A DNA stretch of 64,000 nucleotides from Streptomyces sp. NBC_01317 (GCF_035961655.1 NZ_CP108393.1:7029501-7093500); one strand, 5' to 3'. Positions 52,056 to 62,578 are shown, counted from the stretch's first letter. The notes: generated by a model not told the origin, from the letters alone. A program made the numbers and translations.

Positions 52056-52847
52056 CTACGGAAGCGGGTGGTCGTCCGCGGCGTCGTACGGCAGCAGCTC
52101 GGGCCGCTTCGGCAGGCGGCCGTCCCCGGTGGAGCGGCCGGTGAGCCGCCGCATGATCCACGGCCCCAGGTACCGCCGGGCGAACCGCACGTCACCGGAG
52201 CGCCTCGCCATCCAGCGCACCGGCACGGCGGCGGGCAGCTCCGTACGCCAGTCGTCCTCGGCCGCCTGCCCCAGTGTCTGCCAGACGGCCTCGGCGACCC
52301 GGCGGTGGCCCTCGGGGGTCAGATGCAGCCGGTCCACGTCCCACATCCGCCGGTCACCGAGCGCCGGGGCGCCGTACAGGTCCACGACCAGCGCGCCGTG
52401 CCGTTCCGCCAGCTCGTCGATGAAGCCGAAGATCTCCTCCATGCGCGGGCGGAACCGTTCCAGCACCGGGCCGTTCCGGCCGGGGCTGCGCATCAGCACC
52501 AGCTGCTTGCAGGACGGGGTCAGCTTCTCCACGGCCTCTTCGAGCAGCCCGCGCACCCGGCCCATGTCGCACGTCGGCCGCAGGGTGTCGTTCAGACCGC
52601 CGACCAGGGTCACCACGTCGGCGGACATCGCGGCGGCGACCTCCACCTGCTCCTCGACGATCTGTCCGATGAGCTTGCCGCGTACGGCGAGATTCGCGTA
52701 CCGGAAGCGGGGGTCACGGGCGGCGAAGCGGGCGGCGAGCAGATCCGCCCAGCCCCGGTAGGAACCGTCGGGCAGCAGGTCGGACATGCCCTCGGTGAAG
52801 GAGTCACCGACCGCGACAAGGCTGGTGTAGCTGGCGTTCATCTCCAT
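52056..52847 (-). CDS. SGNH/GDSL-family hydrolase
   Basis: A 263-residue esterase/lipase-like protein. Block I is AVGDSFTEGMSD with the nucleophilic serine; block III is LVGGLNDT with the oxyanion asparagine; block V is DVDRLHLTPEGH with the catalytic Asp and His. There is no signal peptide, so it acts in the cytoplasm. The last 60 residues are basic and Pro-rich. The substrate is unknown. The gene sits 78 bp upstream of purB on the same strand. Confidence 0.9.
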   Translation of the reverse strand: MEMNASYTSLVAVGDSFTEGMSDLLPDGSYRGWADLLAARFAARDPRFRYANLAVRGKLIGQIVEEQVEVAAAMSADVVTLVGGLNDTLRPTCDMGRVRGLLEEAVEKLTPSCKQLVLMRSPGRNGPVLERFRPRMEEIFGFIDELAERHGALVVDLYGAPALGDRRMWDVDRLHLTPEGHRRVAEAVWQTLGQAAEDDWRTELPAAVPVRWMARRSGDVRFARRYLGPWIMRRLTGRSTGDGRLPKRPELLPYDAADDHPLP

Positions 52848-52928
52848 GGCGGAGTGATCGTACCGCGCGGTACGGCGGGTCCTTCCGGCGTCTCCCGTAC
52901 CGCGCGTGCGAGGGCGGCGCTCCCCGCC

Positions 52929-53942
52929 CTACGCGTGCCGTCCCACCAGTTCCCGCAGCACGTCCTCCATGGTCACGAGCCCTTCCAGTTTGCCGTCCTC
53001 GTCCAGGACGGCCGCCAGGTGCGTACGGCTGCGGCGCATCGCGTTCAGCACGTCGTCCATCGGGGTCGTGTCCTTCACGCGGGCGATCGCCCGCATCGCG
53101 GAGACCTCGAACGGTGTGTCGCGCGGGGCCGCGTCCAGCGCGTCCTTCACGTGGAGGTAGCCGAGGATCCGCCGGGAGGGGTCGACCACCGGGAAGCGCG
53201 AGAACCCCGACTCGGCCGCGAGCCCCTCCAGCGTCTCCGGCGTGACACCGACCTCCGCCGTGACCACCCGCTCCAGCGGCAGCACCACGTCCCGCACCGG
53301 CCGCCGTCCCAGCTCCAGCGCGTCCTGCAACCGCTCGGCCGACCGCTCGTCGAGCACCCCGGCATGACCGGCGTCCGTGACCAGACGGGACAGCTCGTCG
53401 TCCGAGTAGGTCGCCGCGACCTCGCTCTTCACCTCCACCTTGAGCAGCTTGAGGAGGCTGTTGGCGAAGGCGTTGACCGTGAAGATCACCGGACGCAGCC
53501 CCCGGGCGACGGCGACCAGCGGCGGGCCGAGCGCGAGCGCGAGCCGGACGGGGCTGGCCAGGGCGATGTTCTTCGGCACCATCTCGCCCAGCAGCATGTG
53601 CAGATAGGTCGCCAGGATGAGGGCGATTGCGAAGGAGAACGGGTGGATCAGTCCGTGCGGCAGGCCCACCGCGTCGAAGAGCGGTTCCAGCAGATGGGCG
53701 ATGGCGGGCTCGGCGACGATGCCGAGCACCAGCGTGCACAGGGTGATGCCGAGCTGCGCCGCCGCCAGCAGGGCCGCCACGTGCTCCAGCCCCCAGAGGA
53801 CGCTGCGCGCCCGGCGGTTCCCCGCCTCGGCCTCGGGCTCGATCTGGCTGCGCCGTACGGAGATGAGGGAGAACTCGGCGCCGACGAAGAGGGCGTTGAG
53901 GGCGATCGTGAGCAGTCCCACGATCAGCTGGACGGCGGTCAT
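52929..53942 (-). CDS. CNNM/CBS-domain (hemolysin-like) transporter, second gene
   Basis: A 337-residue membrane protein of the CNNM/CorC/TlyC family. Three helices of DUF21 cover about residues 1-140 (GAEFSLISVRRSQIE is the family opening), followed by two CBS domains. The C-terminal CorC/HlyC domain found in the upstream paralogue is missing, so it is a shorter version. Related proteins export Mg or Co ions. It starts on the stop of the upstream gene (overlap at 53939-53942), and the two probably form a heterodimer. Confidence 0.88.
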   Translation of the reverse strand: MTAVQLIVGLLTIALNALFVGAEFSLISVRRSQIEPEAEAGNRRARSVLWGLEHVAALLAAAQLGITLCTLVLGIVAEPAIAHLLEPLFDAVGLPHGLIHPFSFAIALILATYLHMLLGEMVPKNIALASPVRLALALGPPLVAVARGLRPVIFTVNAFANSLLKLLKVEVKSEVAATYSDDELSRLVTDAGHAGVLDERSAERLQDALELGRRPVRDVVLPLERVVTAEVGVTPETLEGLAAESGFSRFPVVDPSRRILGYLHVKDALDAAPRDTPFEVSAMRAIARVKDTTPMDDVLNAMRRSRTHLAAVLDEDGKLEGLVTMEDVLRELVGRHA

Positions 53943-55336
53943 CGGCCGCCCCGCTCGTCCGGGGTGGGCGGAGCGTCGCCGTCGCCGCCGGTCGTGCCCT
54001 TGTCACCGTCGCCGCCCTCGTCGTCATCCGTAGGAAGCGGCGCCCGCAGCAGCAGCCGTGCCGCCCGGCGGCCCGTGTCGTCCACCACTTCCAGCTGCCA
54101 CCGCGCCACGTCGAGGTGGTCGCCCCTGGCCGGGATCCGCCCCAGCGAGGCCGCCACCAGCCCGGCGAGAGTCTCGTACGGCCCTTCGGGCATCCGCAGC
54201 CCGATCGTCTCCAGCTGGTCGGAGCGGGCCGCGCCGTCCGCCGACCAGAGCCGCCGGCCGCGCGCGTCCTCGCCGACCGGCGCCAGGTCCGAGGTCTCGT
54301 GCGGATCGTGCTCGTCCCTGACCTCGCCGACGACCTCCTCGACGATGTCCTCCAGCGTCGCCACCCCGGCCGTACCCCCGTACTCGTCGATCACGACGGC
54401 CATCGTCATCCCCGCCGACAACCGGTCGAGGAGCTGGTCCACCGTCAGCGACTCGGGGACCAGCAGCGGCTCGCGCAGCAGCTCGGACACCGGCCGCCGG
54501 GGCCTCTCCTCCGCCGGGACGGCCAGCACGTCCTTGATGTGGGCGATGCCGACGACGGTGTCCAGGCTGTCGCGGTAGACGGGGAAGCGGGAGAGCCCGG
54601 TGGCGCGCGTGGCGTTGGCGACGTCCTCCGCCGTCGCCCGCACGTCGAGGGCGATCACCTGCACGCGGGGCGTCATCACGTTCTCCGCCGTCAGCGACGA
54701 CAGGCTCAGGGTCCGTACGAACAACTCCGCCGTGTCCGCCTCCAGCGCGCCCTCCTTCGCGGAGTGCCGCGCCAGGGCGACCAGCTCCTGCGGGCTGCGG
54801 GCGGTGGCCAGCTCCTCGGTCGGTTCCATGCCGAGAGCTTGCACGACGCGGTTCGCGGTGTTGTTGAGATGGGAGATGAAGGGCTTGAAGGCCAGGGTGA
54901 AGTACCGCTGAGGAGTGCCCACCGCCGTGGCGACGGCGAGCGGGGAGGAGATCGCCCAGTTCTTGGGGACGAGCTCGCCGATGACCATCAGGAAGACCGT
55001 CGACAGGGCCGTGCCGATCACCAGGGCCACCGAGGACGCGACGGAACGGGACAGCCCGGCGTCCTCGACGGGCCCGCGCAGGAGCTTGCCGAGCGACGGT
55101 TCGGCGAGCATGCCGACGACCAGATTGGTGACGGTGATGCCGAGTTGGGCGCCCGAGAGCTGGAAGGTGAGGCTCCGTACGGCCTCCAGGGCGCCGGCGG
55201 CCCCCCGCCGGCCTTCGTCCGCCGCCCGCTCCAGCTCACCGCGCTCGACGGTGGTGAGGGAGAACTCCGCCGCGACGAAGGCGCCGCAGGCGAACGACAG
55301 CAGTACCGCCCCGACCAGCAGGAGTGCCTCGGTCAT
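53939..55336 (-). CDS. CNNM/CBS-domain (hemolysin-like) transporter, first gene
   Basis: A 465-residue membrane protein. DUF21 helices cover about residues 1-180 (AAEFSLTTVERGELE opening), then two CBS domains and a C-terminal CorC/HlyC domain (GRRLWSADGAARSDQLE region onward), and a long acidic tail. Likely magnesium or cobalt efflux, or membrane integrity, by homology. GGAGGGG lies 4 bases before the ATG at 55336. That Shine-Dalgarno is inside a potential stem with sequence upstream (55342-55389), so translation may be controlled. Confidence 0.9.
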   Translation of the reverse strand: MTEALLLVGAVLLSFACGAFVAAEFSLTTVERGELERAADEGRRGAAGALEAVRSLTFQLSGAQLGITVTNLVVGMLAEPSLGKLLRGPVEDAGLSRSVASSVALVIGTALSTVFLMVIGELVPKNWAISSPLAVATAVGTPQRYFTLAFKPFISHLNNTANRVVQALGMEPTEELATARSPQELVALARHSAKEGALEADTAELFVRTLSLSSLTAENVMTPRVQVIALDVRATAEDVANATRATGLSRFPVYRDSLDTVVGIAHIKDVLAVPAEERPRRPVSELLREPLLVPESLTVDQLLDRLSAGMTMAVVIDEYGGTAGVATLEDIVEEVVGEVRDEHDPHETSDLAPVGEDARGRRLWSADGAARSDQLETIGLRMPEGPYETLAGLVAASLGRIPARGDHLDVARWQLEVVDDTGRRAARLLLRAPLPTDDDEGGDGDKGTTGGDGDAPPTPDERGGR

Positions 55337-55341
55337 CGTTC

Positions 55342-55389
55342 CCCTCCCTGCCGCGGCCGGCCGGAGATCGAACGGCCCTACAGGGAGGG
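55342..55389 (-). promoter_or_regulatory. long-range stem that could hide the CNNM ribosome-binding site
   Basis: CCCTCCCTG (55342-55350) and CAGGGAGGG (55381-55389) are exact complements with 30 bases between and inner GGCCG/CGGCC pairing. On the minus-strand mRNA, the second arm is the Shine-Dalgarno of the CNNM gene at 55336. The same stem lies just after the aroK stop (55429), so it could also act as a terminator at the edge of the biosynthetic operon. Confidence 0.55.
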
Positions 55390-55428
55390 TGGCCCGTTGC
55401 GGGGCGCTCACACGTCCCGGCCAGGGGT

Positions 55429-55947
55429 TCACCCGTCCAGCGGCTGTTCCAGTGCGTCCAGGACCACACCGGCGACCTCCCCGGGGGTGCGGCCCCCGGT
55501 GCTGACGACAACCCGGGCGACCCCGGTGTAGAGCGGGCGGCGCCGCTCCACCAGCCGGCGCCATCGCGGGCCCGGATCCCCCGCCAGCAGGGGGCGCGTG
55601 CCGTCGTGGCCGATCCGCCGCACGGCCTCGGCGGGGCCGACGTCGAGGAAGACGACCGGCAGCGCCGCCAGCAGCGCCCGGGTCCCGGCGTCCAGCACCG
55701 CGCCGCCACCCAGCGCCAGCACCCCGGTGTGCTCCCGGACAGCGGCTCGTACGGCCTCCCGTTCCCGGGCGCGGAACCGCGCCTCGCCCTCGTCGGCGAA
55801 GATCTCGGCGACGGTCCTGCCCGCCCCCCGCGCGATGTCGCGGTCGGTGTCGCGGAAGGCGGCGCCCAGCCGCTCGGCCAGCAGCGCGCCCACCGTCGTC
55901 TTGCCCGCGCCCGGCGGACCGACCAGCACCACGGCCGGGCCGCTCAC
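55429..55947 (-). CDS. aroK: shikimate kinase, cluster-associated copy
   Basis: A 172-residue shikimate kinase. It phosphorylates shikimate with ATP at the fifth step of the shikimate pathway. P-loop GPPGAGKTT at residues about 9-17, shikimate-binding Asp and Arg in [23 protein letters not shown] (about residues 31-53, marker only), FRARE, and GGGAVLD. The GTG start at 55947 overlaps the chorismate synthase stop (GTGA). In the usual Streptomyces locus aroK is followed by aroB; here the CNNM genes follow, which fits a second copy serving a biosynthetic operon. Confidence 0.9.
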   Translation of the reverse strand: MSGPAVVLVGPPGAGKTTVGALLAERLGAAFRDTDRDIARGAGRTVAEIFADEGEARFRAREREAVRAAVREHTGVLALGGGAVLDAGTRALLAALPVVFLDVGPAEAVRRIGHDGTRPLLAGDPGPRWRRLVERRRPLYTGVARVVVSTGGRTPGEVAGVVLDALEQPLDG

Positions 55948-57128
55948 CGGACGGCGAGGTGGTCGAGGAAGCCCCGCACGTTGCGGCGGGTCTCGGTGAC
56001 ACTGTCGCCCGCGAACTTCTCCGCCACCGCGTCCGCCAGCACCAACGCGACCATCGCCTCCGCGACGATGCCCGCGGCCGGCACCGCGCACACGTCCGAG
56101 CGCTGGTGGTGGGCCCGGGCCGCCTCGCCCGTGGTGACGTCCACGGTCGCCAGGGCGCGCGGCACGGTCGCGATGGGCTTCATCGCCGCCCGTACGCGCA
56201 GCGGTTCGCCCGTGCTCAGGCCGCCCTCGGTGCCGCCCGAGCGGCCCGTGGCCCGCCGGATGCCGTCGGCCGTCGGCACGATCTCGTCATGTGCCACGGA
56301 ACCGGGCACCCGGGCCAGGCCGAAGCCGTCGCCGACCTCGACGCCCTTGATCGCCTGAATGCCCATCAGGGCCGAGGCCAGCCGGGCGTCCAGGCGGCGG
56401 TCCCAGTGCACGTGCGAGCCGAGGCCGACCGGTACGCCGTACGCGAGGACCTCGACCACCCCGCCCAGGGTGTCGCCCTCCTTCTGGGCCAGGTCGACGG
56501 CCTCGACCATGGCCCGGCCGGCCTCCGGGTCCAGGCAGCGGACCGGGTCGGCGTCGAGCCGGGCCACGTCGGACGGGAGGGGGCGGACACCGACGGGGGC
56601 CTTGGCCGTGGCCAGTTCCACGACGTGCGAGACGATATCGATCCCGGTCGTCACCTTCAGGTACGAGCGGGCCACCGCGCCGAGCGCGACCCTGGCCGCG
56701 GTCTCCCGGGCGGACGCCCGTTCCAGGACCGGCCTGGCCTCGTCGAAGCCGTACTTCTGCATGCCCGCCAGATCCGCGTGCCCGGGCCTGGGACGGGTCA
56801 GCGGGGCGTTGCGGGCCAGCGGCGCCAGTTCCGCGCCTGCGACGGGATCGGCCGCCATCACCTTCTCCCACTTGGGCCACTCGGAGTTCCGCACCATGAC
56901 CGCCACCGGGGAGCCGAGCGTGCGCCCGTGCCGTACGCCACCGAGGAAGGTGACCTCGTCCCGCTCGAACGTCATCCGCGCGCCCCGGCCGTGGCCGAGC
57001 CGCCGCCGTGCCAGCGCGTCCGCCACCATGTCCGTGGTGACGGGGACCCCGGAGGGCAGCCCCTCCAGCGTCGCCACCAGCGCGGGGCCGTGCGACTCTC
57101 CCGCCGTCAGCCACCGCAATCTGCTCAA
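55944..57128 (-). CDS. aroC: chorismate synthase, cluster-associated copy
   Basis: A 394-residue FMN-dependent chorismate synthase, converting EPSP to chorismate. Motifs: [20 protein letters not shown] at the N-terminus, [18 protein letters not shown], and later [22 protein letters not shown], all standard. The start is TTG at 57128: GAGGAGGA ends 3 bases before it, and the protein then begins as in the family. It lies 19 bp after aroA and overlaps aroK, so it is part of the same transcript as phzC-phzD-phzE. Confidence 0.93.
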   Translation of the reverse strand: MSRLRWLTAGESHGPALVATLEGLPSGVPVTTDMVADALARRRLGHGRGARMTFERDEVTFLGGVRHGRTLGSPVAVMVRNSEWPKWEKVMAADPVAGAELAPLARNAPLTRPRPGHADLAGMQKYGFDEARPVLERASARETAARVALGAVARSYLKVTTGIDIVSHVVELATAKAPVGVRPLPSDVARLDADPVRCLDPEAGRAMVEAVDLAQKEGDTLGGVVEVLAYGVPVGLGSHVHWDRRLDARLASALMGIQAIKGVEVGDGFGLARVPGSVAHDEIVPTADGIRRATGRSGGTEGGLSTGEPLRVRAAMKPIATVPRALATVDVTTGEAARAHHQRSDVCAVPAAGIVAEAMVALVLADAVAEKFAGDSVTETRRNVRGFLDHLAVR

Positions 57129-57147
57129 CGGTCCTCCTCGGTTCTTG

Positions 57148-58515
57148 TCACTGCCGGTGTGGGGCCGGGGTCGCCGCCCCGCTGGTCGCGAGGGCCCCGC
57201 CCGCGTCGTACGCGGGAGGTTCGTACTCCGGGCAGAGCCGGTTCAGCTCGGCGTGGAAGCCGGGGAAGGTCTTGCCGACACAGCCCGGGTCGTCGAGCGT
57301 GAGGACACCGGGCGCGCCCAGGCCGAGGACGGAGAACGCCATGGCGATCCGGTGGTCCCGGTGGCAGGCGATCAGCGCCGCGTCCGGCCTGCCCGGGTGG
57401 ACGGTCAGCCAGTCGGGGCCGGACTCCGTGACCACCCCGCACGCCGCCAGGTTCCGGGCGACGACCGCGATCCGGTCCGACTCCTTCAACCGGGCGTGCC
57501 CGATGCCGCGGATGGTGAGGGGGGCGTCGGCCAGCGGCGCGATCGCGGCCAGGGTCATGAACGTGTCCGAGATGTCGCCCATGTCGATGTCGAAGCCGCC
57601 TCTGAGACGCCCGGTGCTGGTGACGGTCGTCGCGTCCCCGGTCACCTCCACCCGGGCGCCGGCCCGGCGCAGCACCTCGACGAACCGGAGATCGCCCTGG
57701 AGGCTGCCGGTGCCGAGGCCGGGAACCGTGACCGTACGGCCGGTGACCGCGGCCGCCGCGAACAGGTAGGAGGCGGTGGAGGCGTCCGGCTCGACCATGA
57801 GGTCGGCGGCCCGGTATCCGCCGGGCCGGACCTCGATCCTTCCGTCCGGGCCCTCGGCGGCCTCCGACCCGAAGTGCCGCATCAGCGCGAGGGTCATGCC
57901 GATGTAGGGGCGGCTGACCAGTCCGGCGACGTCGATCACCAGCGGGGTACGGAAGAGAGGCGCGGCCATGAGCAGCCCGCTCAGGTACTGGCTGCTCAGT
58001 GAACCGTCCAGGGCGATCCGGCCGCCGTCGAGCCCCGCGGCGTCCACCACCAGGGGCAGGGAACTCCCCGGCGCCGTCCGGACGGTGGCGCCGAGGCGGG
58101 TGAGGGCGTCCGTCAACGGGCGCGACGGACGCGCGCGCAGTTGCGCGGAGCCGTCGAAGAGGAAGCTCCCCGTTCCCGCCGCGGCGAAGGGCGGCAGGAA
58201 GCGGGCCGCCGTTCCGGCGTCGGCGCACCAGACCCGGCCGGGCCCGGTGGGGCCGCCGCCCCCTCCGGTGACGTCCCAGTACGCGTCGTGCGGGGCGGCG
58301 TCCACCCGGATGCCGAGGTCGGTCAGCGCCGTACGGAAGGCGAGGGTGTCGTCACTGACCAGCGGGGCCCGGAGCCTGGTGGTGCCGACGGCCGCGGCGG
58401 CCAGCAGCAGGGCCCGGTTGGTGATGCTCTTCGAGCCCGGGACCCGGGCCGTGAAGGGGACGAGGGGAGGGGCCGGCCGGGACGGGCCGGCGCGGTCGGG
58501 GGGACGGACACTCAT
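57148..58515 (-). CDS. aroA: EPSP synthase (3-phosphoshikimate 1-carboxyvinyltransferase), cluster-associated copy
   Basis: A 455-residue EPSP synthase. It joins PEP to shikimate 3-phosphate. Motifs: [17 protein letters not shown] near residues 25-41, [11 protein letters not shown] (phosphate loop, with Phe where E. coli has Pro, as in other actinobacteria), [26 protein letters not shown] region around residue 312, and ESDRI. The C-terminal 35 residues are a Pro/Ala-rich extension without similarity. The ATG at 58515 was chosen at the family's start; longer in-frame versions read through the spacer. The gap to phzE is 59 bp. Confidence 0.93.
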   Translation of the reverse strand: MSVRPPDRAGPSRPAPPLVPFTARVPGSKSITNRALLLAAAAVGTTRLRAPLVSDDTLAFRTALTDLGIRVDAAPHDAYWDVTGGGGGPTGPGRVWCADAGTAARFLPPFAAAGTGSFLFDGSAQLRARPSRPLTDALTRLGATVRTAPGSSLPLVVDAAGLDGGRIALDGSLSSQYLSGLLMAAPLFRTPLVIDVAGLVSRPYIGMTLALMRHFGSEAAEGPDGRIEVRPGGYRAADLMVEPDASTASYLFAAAAVTGRTVTVPGLGTGSLQGDLRFVEVLRRAGARVEVTGDATTVTSTGRLRGGFDIDMGDISDTFMTLAAIAPLADAPLTIRGIGHARLKESDRIAVVARNLAACGVVTESGPDWLTVHPGRPDAALIACHRDHRIAMAFSVLGLGAPGVLTLDDPGCVGKTFPGFHAELNRLCPEYEPPAYDAGGALATSGAATPAPHRQ

Positions 58516-58574
58516 GAGGGGGGTCCTCCGGGCATGTCGAGCGGGCGTGCGGGCGCGCGGTCGGCGACGGGCCG

Positions 58575-60488
58575 TCAGTCGGCCGGCACCTCGGCCAGCA
58601 TGTCGGCCAGCAGCGCCCCGACGAGGCGCACACCGTCCTCGGTGAGTACCGACTCGGCGTGGAACTGGAGCGAGGCGAAGTGCGGGCCGCGCAGGGCGTG
58701 GACCTCTCCGGTCTCCGGGTCCCGGCTCACCTCCACCTGGCCGACGCCCTCGCACGTGGCCCCGTCCTCGGCGGCGCGGGCGGCGAACGTGTTGTAGAAG
58801 CCGACCCGTTCCCGGGCGCCGAAGAGGTCGATCTCCCGCTGCACCCCCTGGTTCGGCACCTTCCTGCGGACCAGCGGGAAGCCGAGCCGCCTGCTGAGCA
58901 CCTGGTGACTCAGGCACACGGCGAGGAACGGCCGCCGCTCGTCGAGCAGTCCGCCGATCGCCGACGACAGGTGGGCGATCTTGGGGTGGTTCGTCTCACG
59001 GGGGTCGCCCGGGCCCGGGCCCATGACAACGAGGTCGTAGCCGTCCGTGGAGTACGGCTCGTCGAAGCGCCGGACCGTCACCGACAGCCCCAGGGAGCTG
59101 AGTTGGTGGTCGATCATCGAGGTGAAGGTGTCCTCGGCGTCCACGACCAGCACACGCCGGCCCGCCAGGACCGGTTCCGGCCGGAGCCGCGCCGCGTCCT
59201 CGGCCAGCCAGAAGCCGGCGATGGTCGCGTTGCGCCGTTCCAGGGCGGCCAGGACGGCCGGGTGTTCGGCCAGCGGGACCGGGCCGTCCGTCCGCAGAGC
59301 CGCGAGCAGCCCGGCCGCCTTGGCCCGGGTCTCGGCCACCTCGGACGCGGGATCGGAGTGGCGTACCAGCGTGGCGCCCACGCCTATCCGCATGCGTCCC
59401 CGGTCGCTGATGTCGGCGGTACGGATGAGGATGGACGAGTCCAGGGTCGGGCCGCCGTGCTCGTCGTGCCCGATGAGGGCGACCACACCGCTGTAGTAAC
59501 CCCGGCCCTGCGGCTCGTACTTGTTGATGACCCGGCACGCGCTCTCCAGCGGGCTGCCGGTGACCGTGGGGGCGAACATCGTCGCCCGGAGGATCTCGCG
59601 CGGGTCGCGTGCCGTGCGGCCCTCGATGAAGTACTCGGTGTGCGCGAGCCGGGCCATCTCCTTGAGGTACGGGCCGACCACCCGGCCGCCCGACTCGCAG
59701 ATCCGGGCCATCATCTTGAGTTCCTCGTCGACGACCATGTACAGCTCGTCGGCCTCCTTGCGGTCGGCGAGGAAGTCCATCACCTCCGGCAGGGTGGGGC
59801 CGGACGGCGGGTAACGGTAGGTGCCGCTGATGGGATTCATGACGGCGTTGCCGCCGGAGACACTGATGTGCCGCTCGGGGGTGGCGCCGACGAAGGTACG
59901 GGTGCCGGTGTGGACGACGAACGTCCAGTAGGCGCCCGTCTCGCCGCGCATGAGCCGCCGGAAGAACGACAGGGCGCTGTGTGGTGTGTAGCCGGTGATG
60001 TCGGCGACGAACGAGCGCTTGATGACGAAGTTCGCGCCCTCGCCCTCGCCGATCTCGTCGGCGATGACCCTGCGGACCGTATCGGCGTAGGTGTCGTCGT
60101 CCACGTCGAAGTGGCCGCCGGCCAGCGTGATCGGCAGGTCGGGGAGCCGCCGCAGTGACTCGGCCACGGGCAGCAGTCCCTGGCCGGTGACGGTCATCGC
60201 GACCAGGGGCTCGTCGTCGTCGGCGCAGGCGAAGCCACGTTCGGTGATCTGCCGGTACGGGACCAGCGCCAGCACCTGGTGACGGGCACCGCCGGGGGGC
60301 GACGAGGCCCCCGGCACGGGAAGGTCCGCCAGCGCGGCGTGCGTCGAGATCTCACCGACCAGGATGTCCAGCGTTCCCTCGCCCGTCGACTCCGGGCGGT
60401 GGAGCAGCGCGAAGGGCGGGGGCACGGGCCCCAGCACCCGGTCGAGCAGCTCCGCGCCCGTCGGTGCCGTCTCCTCGGCCCCGGTCAT
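58575..60488 (-). CDS. phzE: 2-amino-2-deoxyisochorismate synthase, PhzE-type fusion
   Basis: A 637-residue fusion of an anthranilate-synthase-like chorismate-binding domain (residues 1 to about 430) and a class I glutamine amidotransferase domain (about 455-637). The amidotransferase triad is Cys525 in AVCLSHQ and His610-Glu612 in FHAES. The first half has the family motif [12 protein letters not shown], and later [14 protein letters not shown]. PhzE makes ADIC from chorismate and does not remove pyruvate, unlike TrpE. The neighbour phzD makes the ADIC reading much more likely than anthranilate synthase. It starts on the phzD stop (ATGA overlap at 60485-60488). Confidence 0.9.
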   Translation of the reverse strand: MTGAEETAPTGAELLDRVLGPVPPPFALLHRPESTGEGTLDILVGEISTHAALADLPVPGASSPPGGARHQVLALVPYRQITERGFACADDDEPLVAMTVTGQGLLPVAESLRRLPDLPITLAGGHFDVDDDTYADTVRRVIADEIGEGEGANFVIKRSFVADITGYTPHSALSFFRRLMRGETGAYWTFVVHTGTRTFVGATPERHISVSGGNAVMNPISGTYRYPPSGPTLPEVMDFLADRKEADELYMVVDEELKMMARICESGGRVVGPYLKEMARLAHTEYFIEGRTARDPREILRATMFAPTVTGSPLESACRVINKYEPQGRGYYSGVVALIGHDEHGGPTLDSSILIRTADISDRGRMRIGVGATLVRHSDPASEVAETRAKAAGLLAALRTDGPVPLAEHPAVLAALERRNATIAGFWLAEDAARLRPEPVLAGRRVLVVDAEDTFTSMIDHQLSSLGLSVTVRRFDEPYSTDGYDLVVMGPGPGDPRETNHPKIAHLSSAIGGLLDERRPFLAVCLSHQVLSRRLGFPLVRRKVPNQGVQREIDLFGARERVGFYNTFAARAAEDGATCEGVGQVEVSRDPETGEVHALRGPHFASLQFHAESVLTEDGVRLVGALLADMLAEVPAD

Positions 60489-61153
60489 GCGACGGCCCCG
60501 CGGCCGGCCGTGGCGGCGGATGCTCCGAGCGAGGCCAGGACCTCGCCCGCGGTGGTGACCACGGCGCAGCGCAGCGCCGCGTACTCGATGGCCAGCCGGT
60601 GGTACTCCGCGGAGAAGTCCGCGACGGCGTCGGCCACCAGGAACGGCTGGATGTCGTTGGTGAACGCCTCGACCGCGGTCATCAGCACACCGACGTGGGC
60701 GTACACCCCGCAGACGACGAGCTGGTCACGCCCGTGCTCCCGCATCCGCTCCAGCAGGCCGGAGCGGAAGAACGCGCTGTAGCGCCACTTGGTGAACACC
60801 CAGTCGCCCGGTTCCGGGGCCAGCGGCTCGACCACCTGCCGGTCCGCGGGGTCCACGCGCATGCCGGGGCCCCAGAAGTCCTTGAGCAGCCCGCGCTGTT
60901 CGTCGCTCATGCCGCCCGGCTGGGCCGTGTACGCCACGGGAATGCCGAGCGCGCGGCCGCGCTCGCGCAGCAGGGTGGCGTTCCTCACCAGCGGATCGCG
61001 GACGGCCGGCGGGAACGGCCGCAGGAAGTAGCGCTGCATGTCGTGCACGAGCAGCACCGCGCGTTCCGGGTCCACGGTCCACGTGGCGGTGTTGCCGGGC
61101 AGGTCGCCTGCCACGGGCATCGGGTACGGCTCGATGGGGGGTATCCCCGCCAT
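60485..61153 (-). CDS. phzD: isochorismatase, PhzD-type (ADIC to DHHA)
   Basis: A 222-residue isochorismatase-fold hydrolase. It removes pyruvate from ADIC to give trans-2,3-dihydro-3-hydroxyanthranilate (DHHA). Very close to Phz[15 protein letters not shown] with Asp38, [20 protein letters not shown], and [10 protein letters not shown] with Lys122. The usual nucleophilic cysteine of the superfamily is Gly155 in [10 protein letters not shown], as in PhzD. The ATG at 61153 has AGAGGAAGG before it, which decides against longer in-frame starts. It lies between phzC (116 bp gap) and phzE (overlap). Confidence 0.93.
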   Translation of the reverse strand: MAGIPPIEPYPMPVAGDLPGNTATWTVDPERAVLLVHDMQRYFLRPFPPAVRDPLVRNATLLRERGRALGIPVAYTAQPGGMSDEQRGLLKDFWGPGMRVDPADRQVVEPLAPEPGDWVFTKWRYSAFFRSGLLERMREHGRDQLVVCGVYAHVGVLMTAVEAFTNDIQPFLVADAVADFSAEYHRLAIEYAALRCAVVTTAGEVLASLGASAATAGRGAVA

Positions 61154-61167
61154 GACCTTCCTCTCCT

Positions 61168-61223
61168 GGGCGTCATCTGGGCGTCGGGGCGTCCGGGCGT
61201 CGACCGGGCTTCGTCCGGGCGTT
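61168..61223. repeat. GGGCGTC direct repeats in phzC-phzD spacer
   Basis: GGGCGTC at 61168, 61179, 61187 and 61195, then variants GGGCTTC at 61205 and GGGCGTT at 61217. It fills about half of the 116-bp spacer between phzC and phzD. Spacing of 8-12 bp is irregular, so slippage-derived sequence is the simplest reading. Confidence 0.7.
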
Positions 61224-61269
61224 GTCGAGCGGGTCGCCCGGGGGCGGACCTCTCTCCGCGGACCGGACC

Positions 61270-62472
61270 TCAGCGGGTGTCCTCCAGCGCAGAGCGACCG
61301 GTGCTCCACCAGGCCGACATCACGGAGAGGGCCTGGGCCGGGTTGAGCCGCGGGTCGCAGAAGCTCGTGTACTTGGCTCCCACCTGGTGGATCCGGGACT
61401 CGTTCTGGACGCATTCGGTCACGTCGTCGGGGGTCGTCTCCAGGTGGAGTCCGCCCGCGACACCGCCAGCGCCCCTGACCGCGTGCTGGAAGTCCCTGAC
61501 CTCACGGACGACGGTCTGGACGAAGCGGGTCTTGAGCCCGTCCGGGGTACTGACGGTGTTGCCGTGCATCGGGTCGCTGAGCCAGATCACCGGGTGTCCC
61601 GCGGCGCGGACCGCCTCGACCAGGGCGGGCAACCGGTCGGCCACGGCCGCGGCGCCCATCCGGGCGATGAGGGTCAGCCTGCCGCTCTCCCGTCCGGGGT
61701 CGAGCCGTTCGCACAGGGCCAGCAGTTCGCCGACCGCCATCCTGGGGCCCACCTTGCAGGCGACCGGGTTGATGACCTCGGCGAGGAGGGCGACGTGGGC
61801 ACCGTCCACCTGTCTGGTCCGCTCGCCGATCCAGGGCCAGTGCGTGGAGGCGAGCAGCAGCCGCCCCTGTTCGTCCCGGCGCAGCATGGGGATCTCGTAG
61901 TCGAGCAGCAGCGCCTCGTGGCTGGTCCAGATGGGCGCGCCGATACGGGTGCTCCCGTCCTGGTCGCGCCAGCCCAGGTGGCCTACGACGTCGTACGCGG
62001 CCCGGTAGCCCGCCAGCAGCCGCTCCGGGTCGGGGCGCCTGAGGTCGGGATCGGGCTCCGGGCTGTTGACCATGTGCCCCCGGTAGACGGGGAGTTCGAG
62101 GTCCCCGACCCGTTCGGTGGGCAGAGAGCGGGGCTTGGCGAACTGACCGGCCATCCGGCCGGCGCGTACCACCGGCCGGCACGTCTCCATCTGCATGGCG
62201 CCCGCGAGCATGTCCAGCAGCCCGGCCTTGCGGGCGACGTAGCCCGGGGTGCACTCGGCGGGGTCCTCCGCGCAGTCGCCGGCCTGCACCACGTGGGCCT
62301 CGCCCGCGGCCACCTGGGCCAGCAGGGACCGTAACGTGGCGATGCCCTCGGCATCCACGAGCCCGGGACGGGCGGCCAGTTCGTTTCGTACGCGAAGAAC
62401 GTGGGACGCGTCCTCCCACGGCGGCTGCTGGAGCGCCGGTCTGAGCCGAACATCGAGCAGAGCGTTGTCCAT
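61270..62472 (-). CDS. phzC: class II DAHP synthase, PhzC-type
   Basis: A 400-residue class II 3-deoxy-D-arabino-heptulosonate 7-phosphate synthase, the entry enzyme of the shikimate pathway. Motifs: [16 protein letters not shown] near residues 63-78 (metal cysteine), [18 protein letters not shown] [25 protein letters not shown], and SDPMHGNT. The PhzC form lacks the extra N-terminal helices that give aromatic feedback control in the M. tuberculosis enzyme, so it probably works unchecked when the cluster is on. First gene of the operon. GGAGA lies 5 bases before the ATG at 62472; a longer frame upstream is spacer. Confidence 0.93.
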   Translation of the reverse strand: MDNALLDVRLRPALQQPPWEDASHVLRVRNELAARPGLVDAEGIATLRSLLAQVAAGEAHVVQAGDCAEDPAECTPGYVARKAGLLDMLAGAMQMETCRPVVRAGRMAGQFAKPRSLPTERVGDLELPVYRGHMVNSPEPDPDLRRPDPERLLAGYRAAYDVVGHLGWRDQDGSTRIGAPIWTSHEALLLDYEIPMLRRDEQGRLLLASTHWPWIGERTRQVDGAHVALLAEVINPVACKVGPRMAVGELLALCERLDPGRESGRLTLIARMGAAAVADRLPALVEAVRAAGHPVIWLSDPMHGNTVSTPDGLKTRFVQTVVREVRDFQHAVRGAGGVAGGLHLETTPDDVTECVQNESRIHQVGAKYTSFCDPRLNPAQALSVMSAWWSTGRSALEDTR

Positions 62473-62578
62473 TGAATTCTCCAATCGCGAACGGGCGTGG
62501 TGTGCGGTCGCGCCGAGGGCAGAGAGAACGGGCATTCCATGCCTGGTATCGATGAACAGGAGAGCGGAGCAGGGAGAG

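Noticed and set aside
58575..60488. phzE product as a plain anthranilate synthase of tryptophan synthesis
   Set aside because: Adjacent PhzD and PhzC homologues and the PhzE-like sequence favour ADIC synthase; no trp genes are near.
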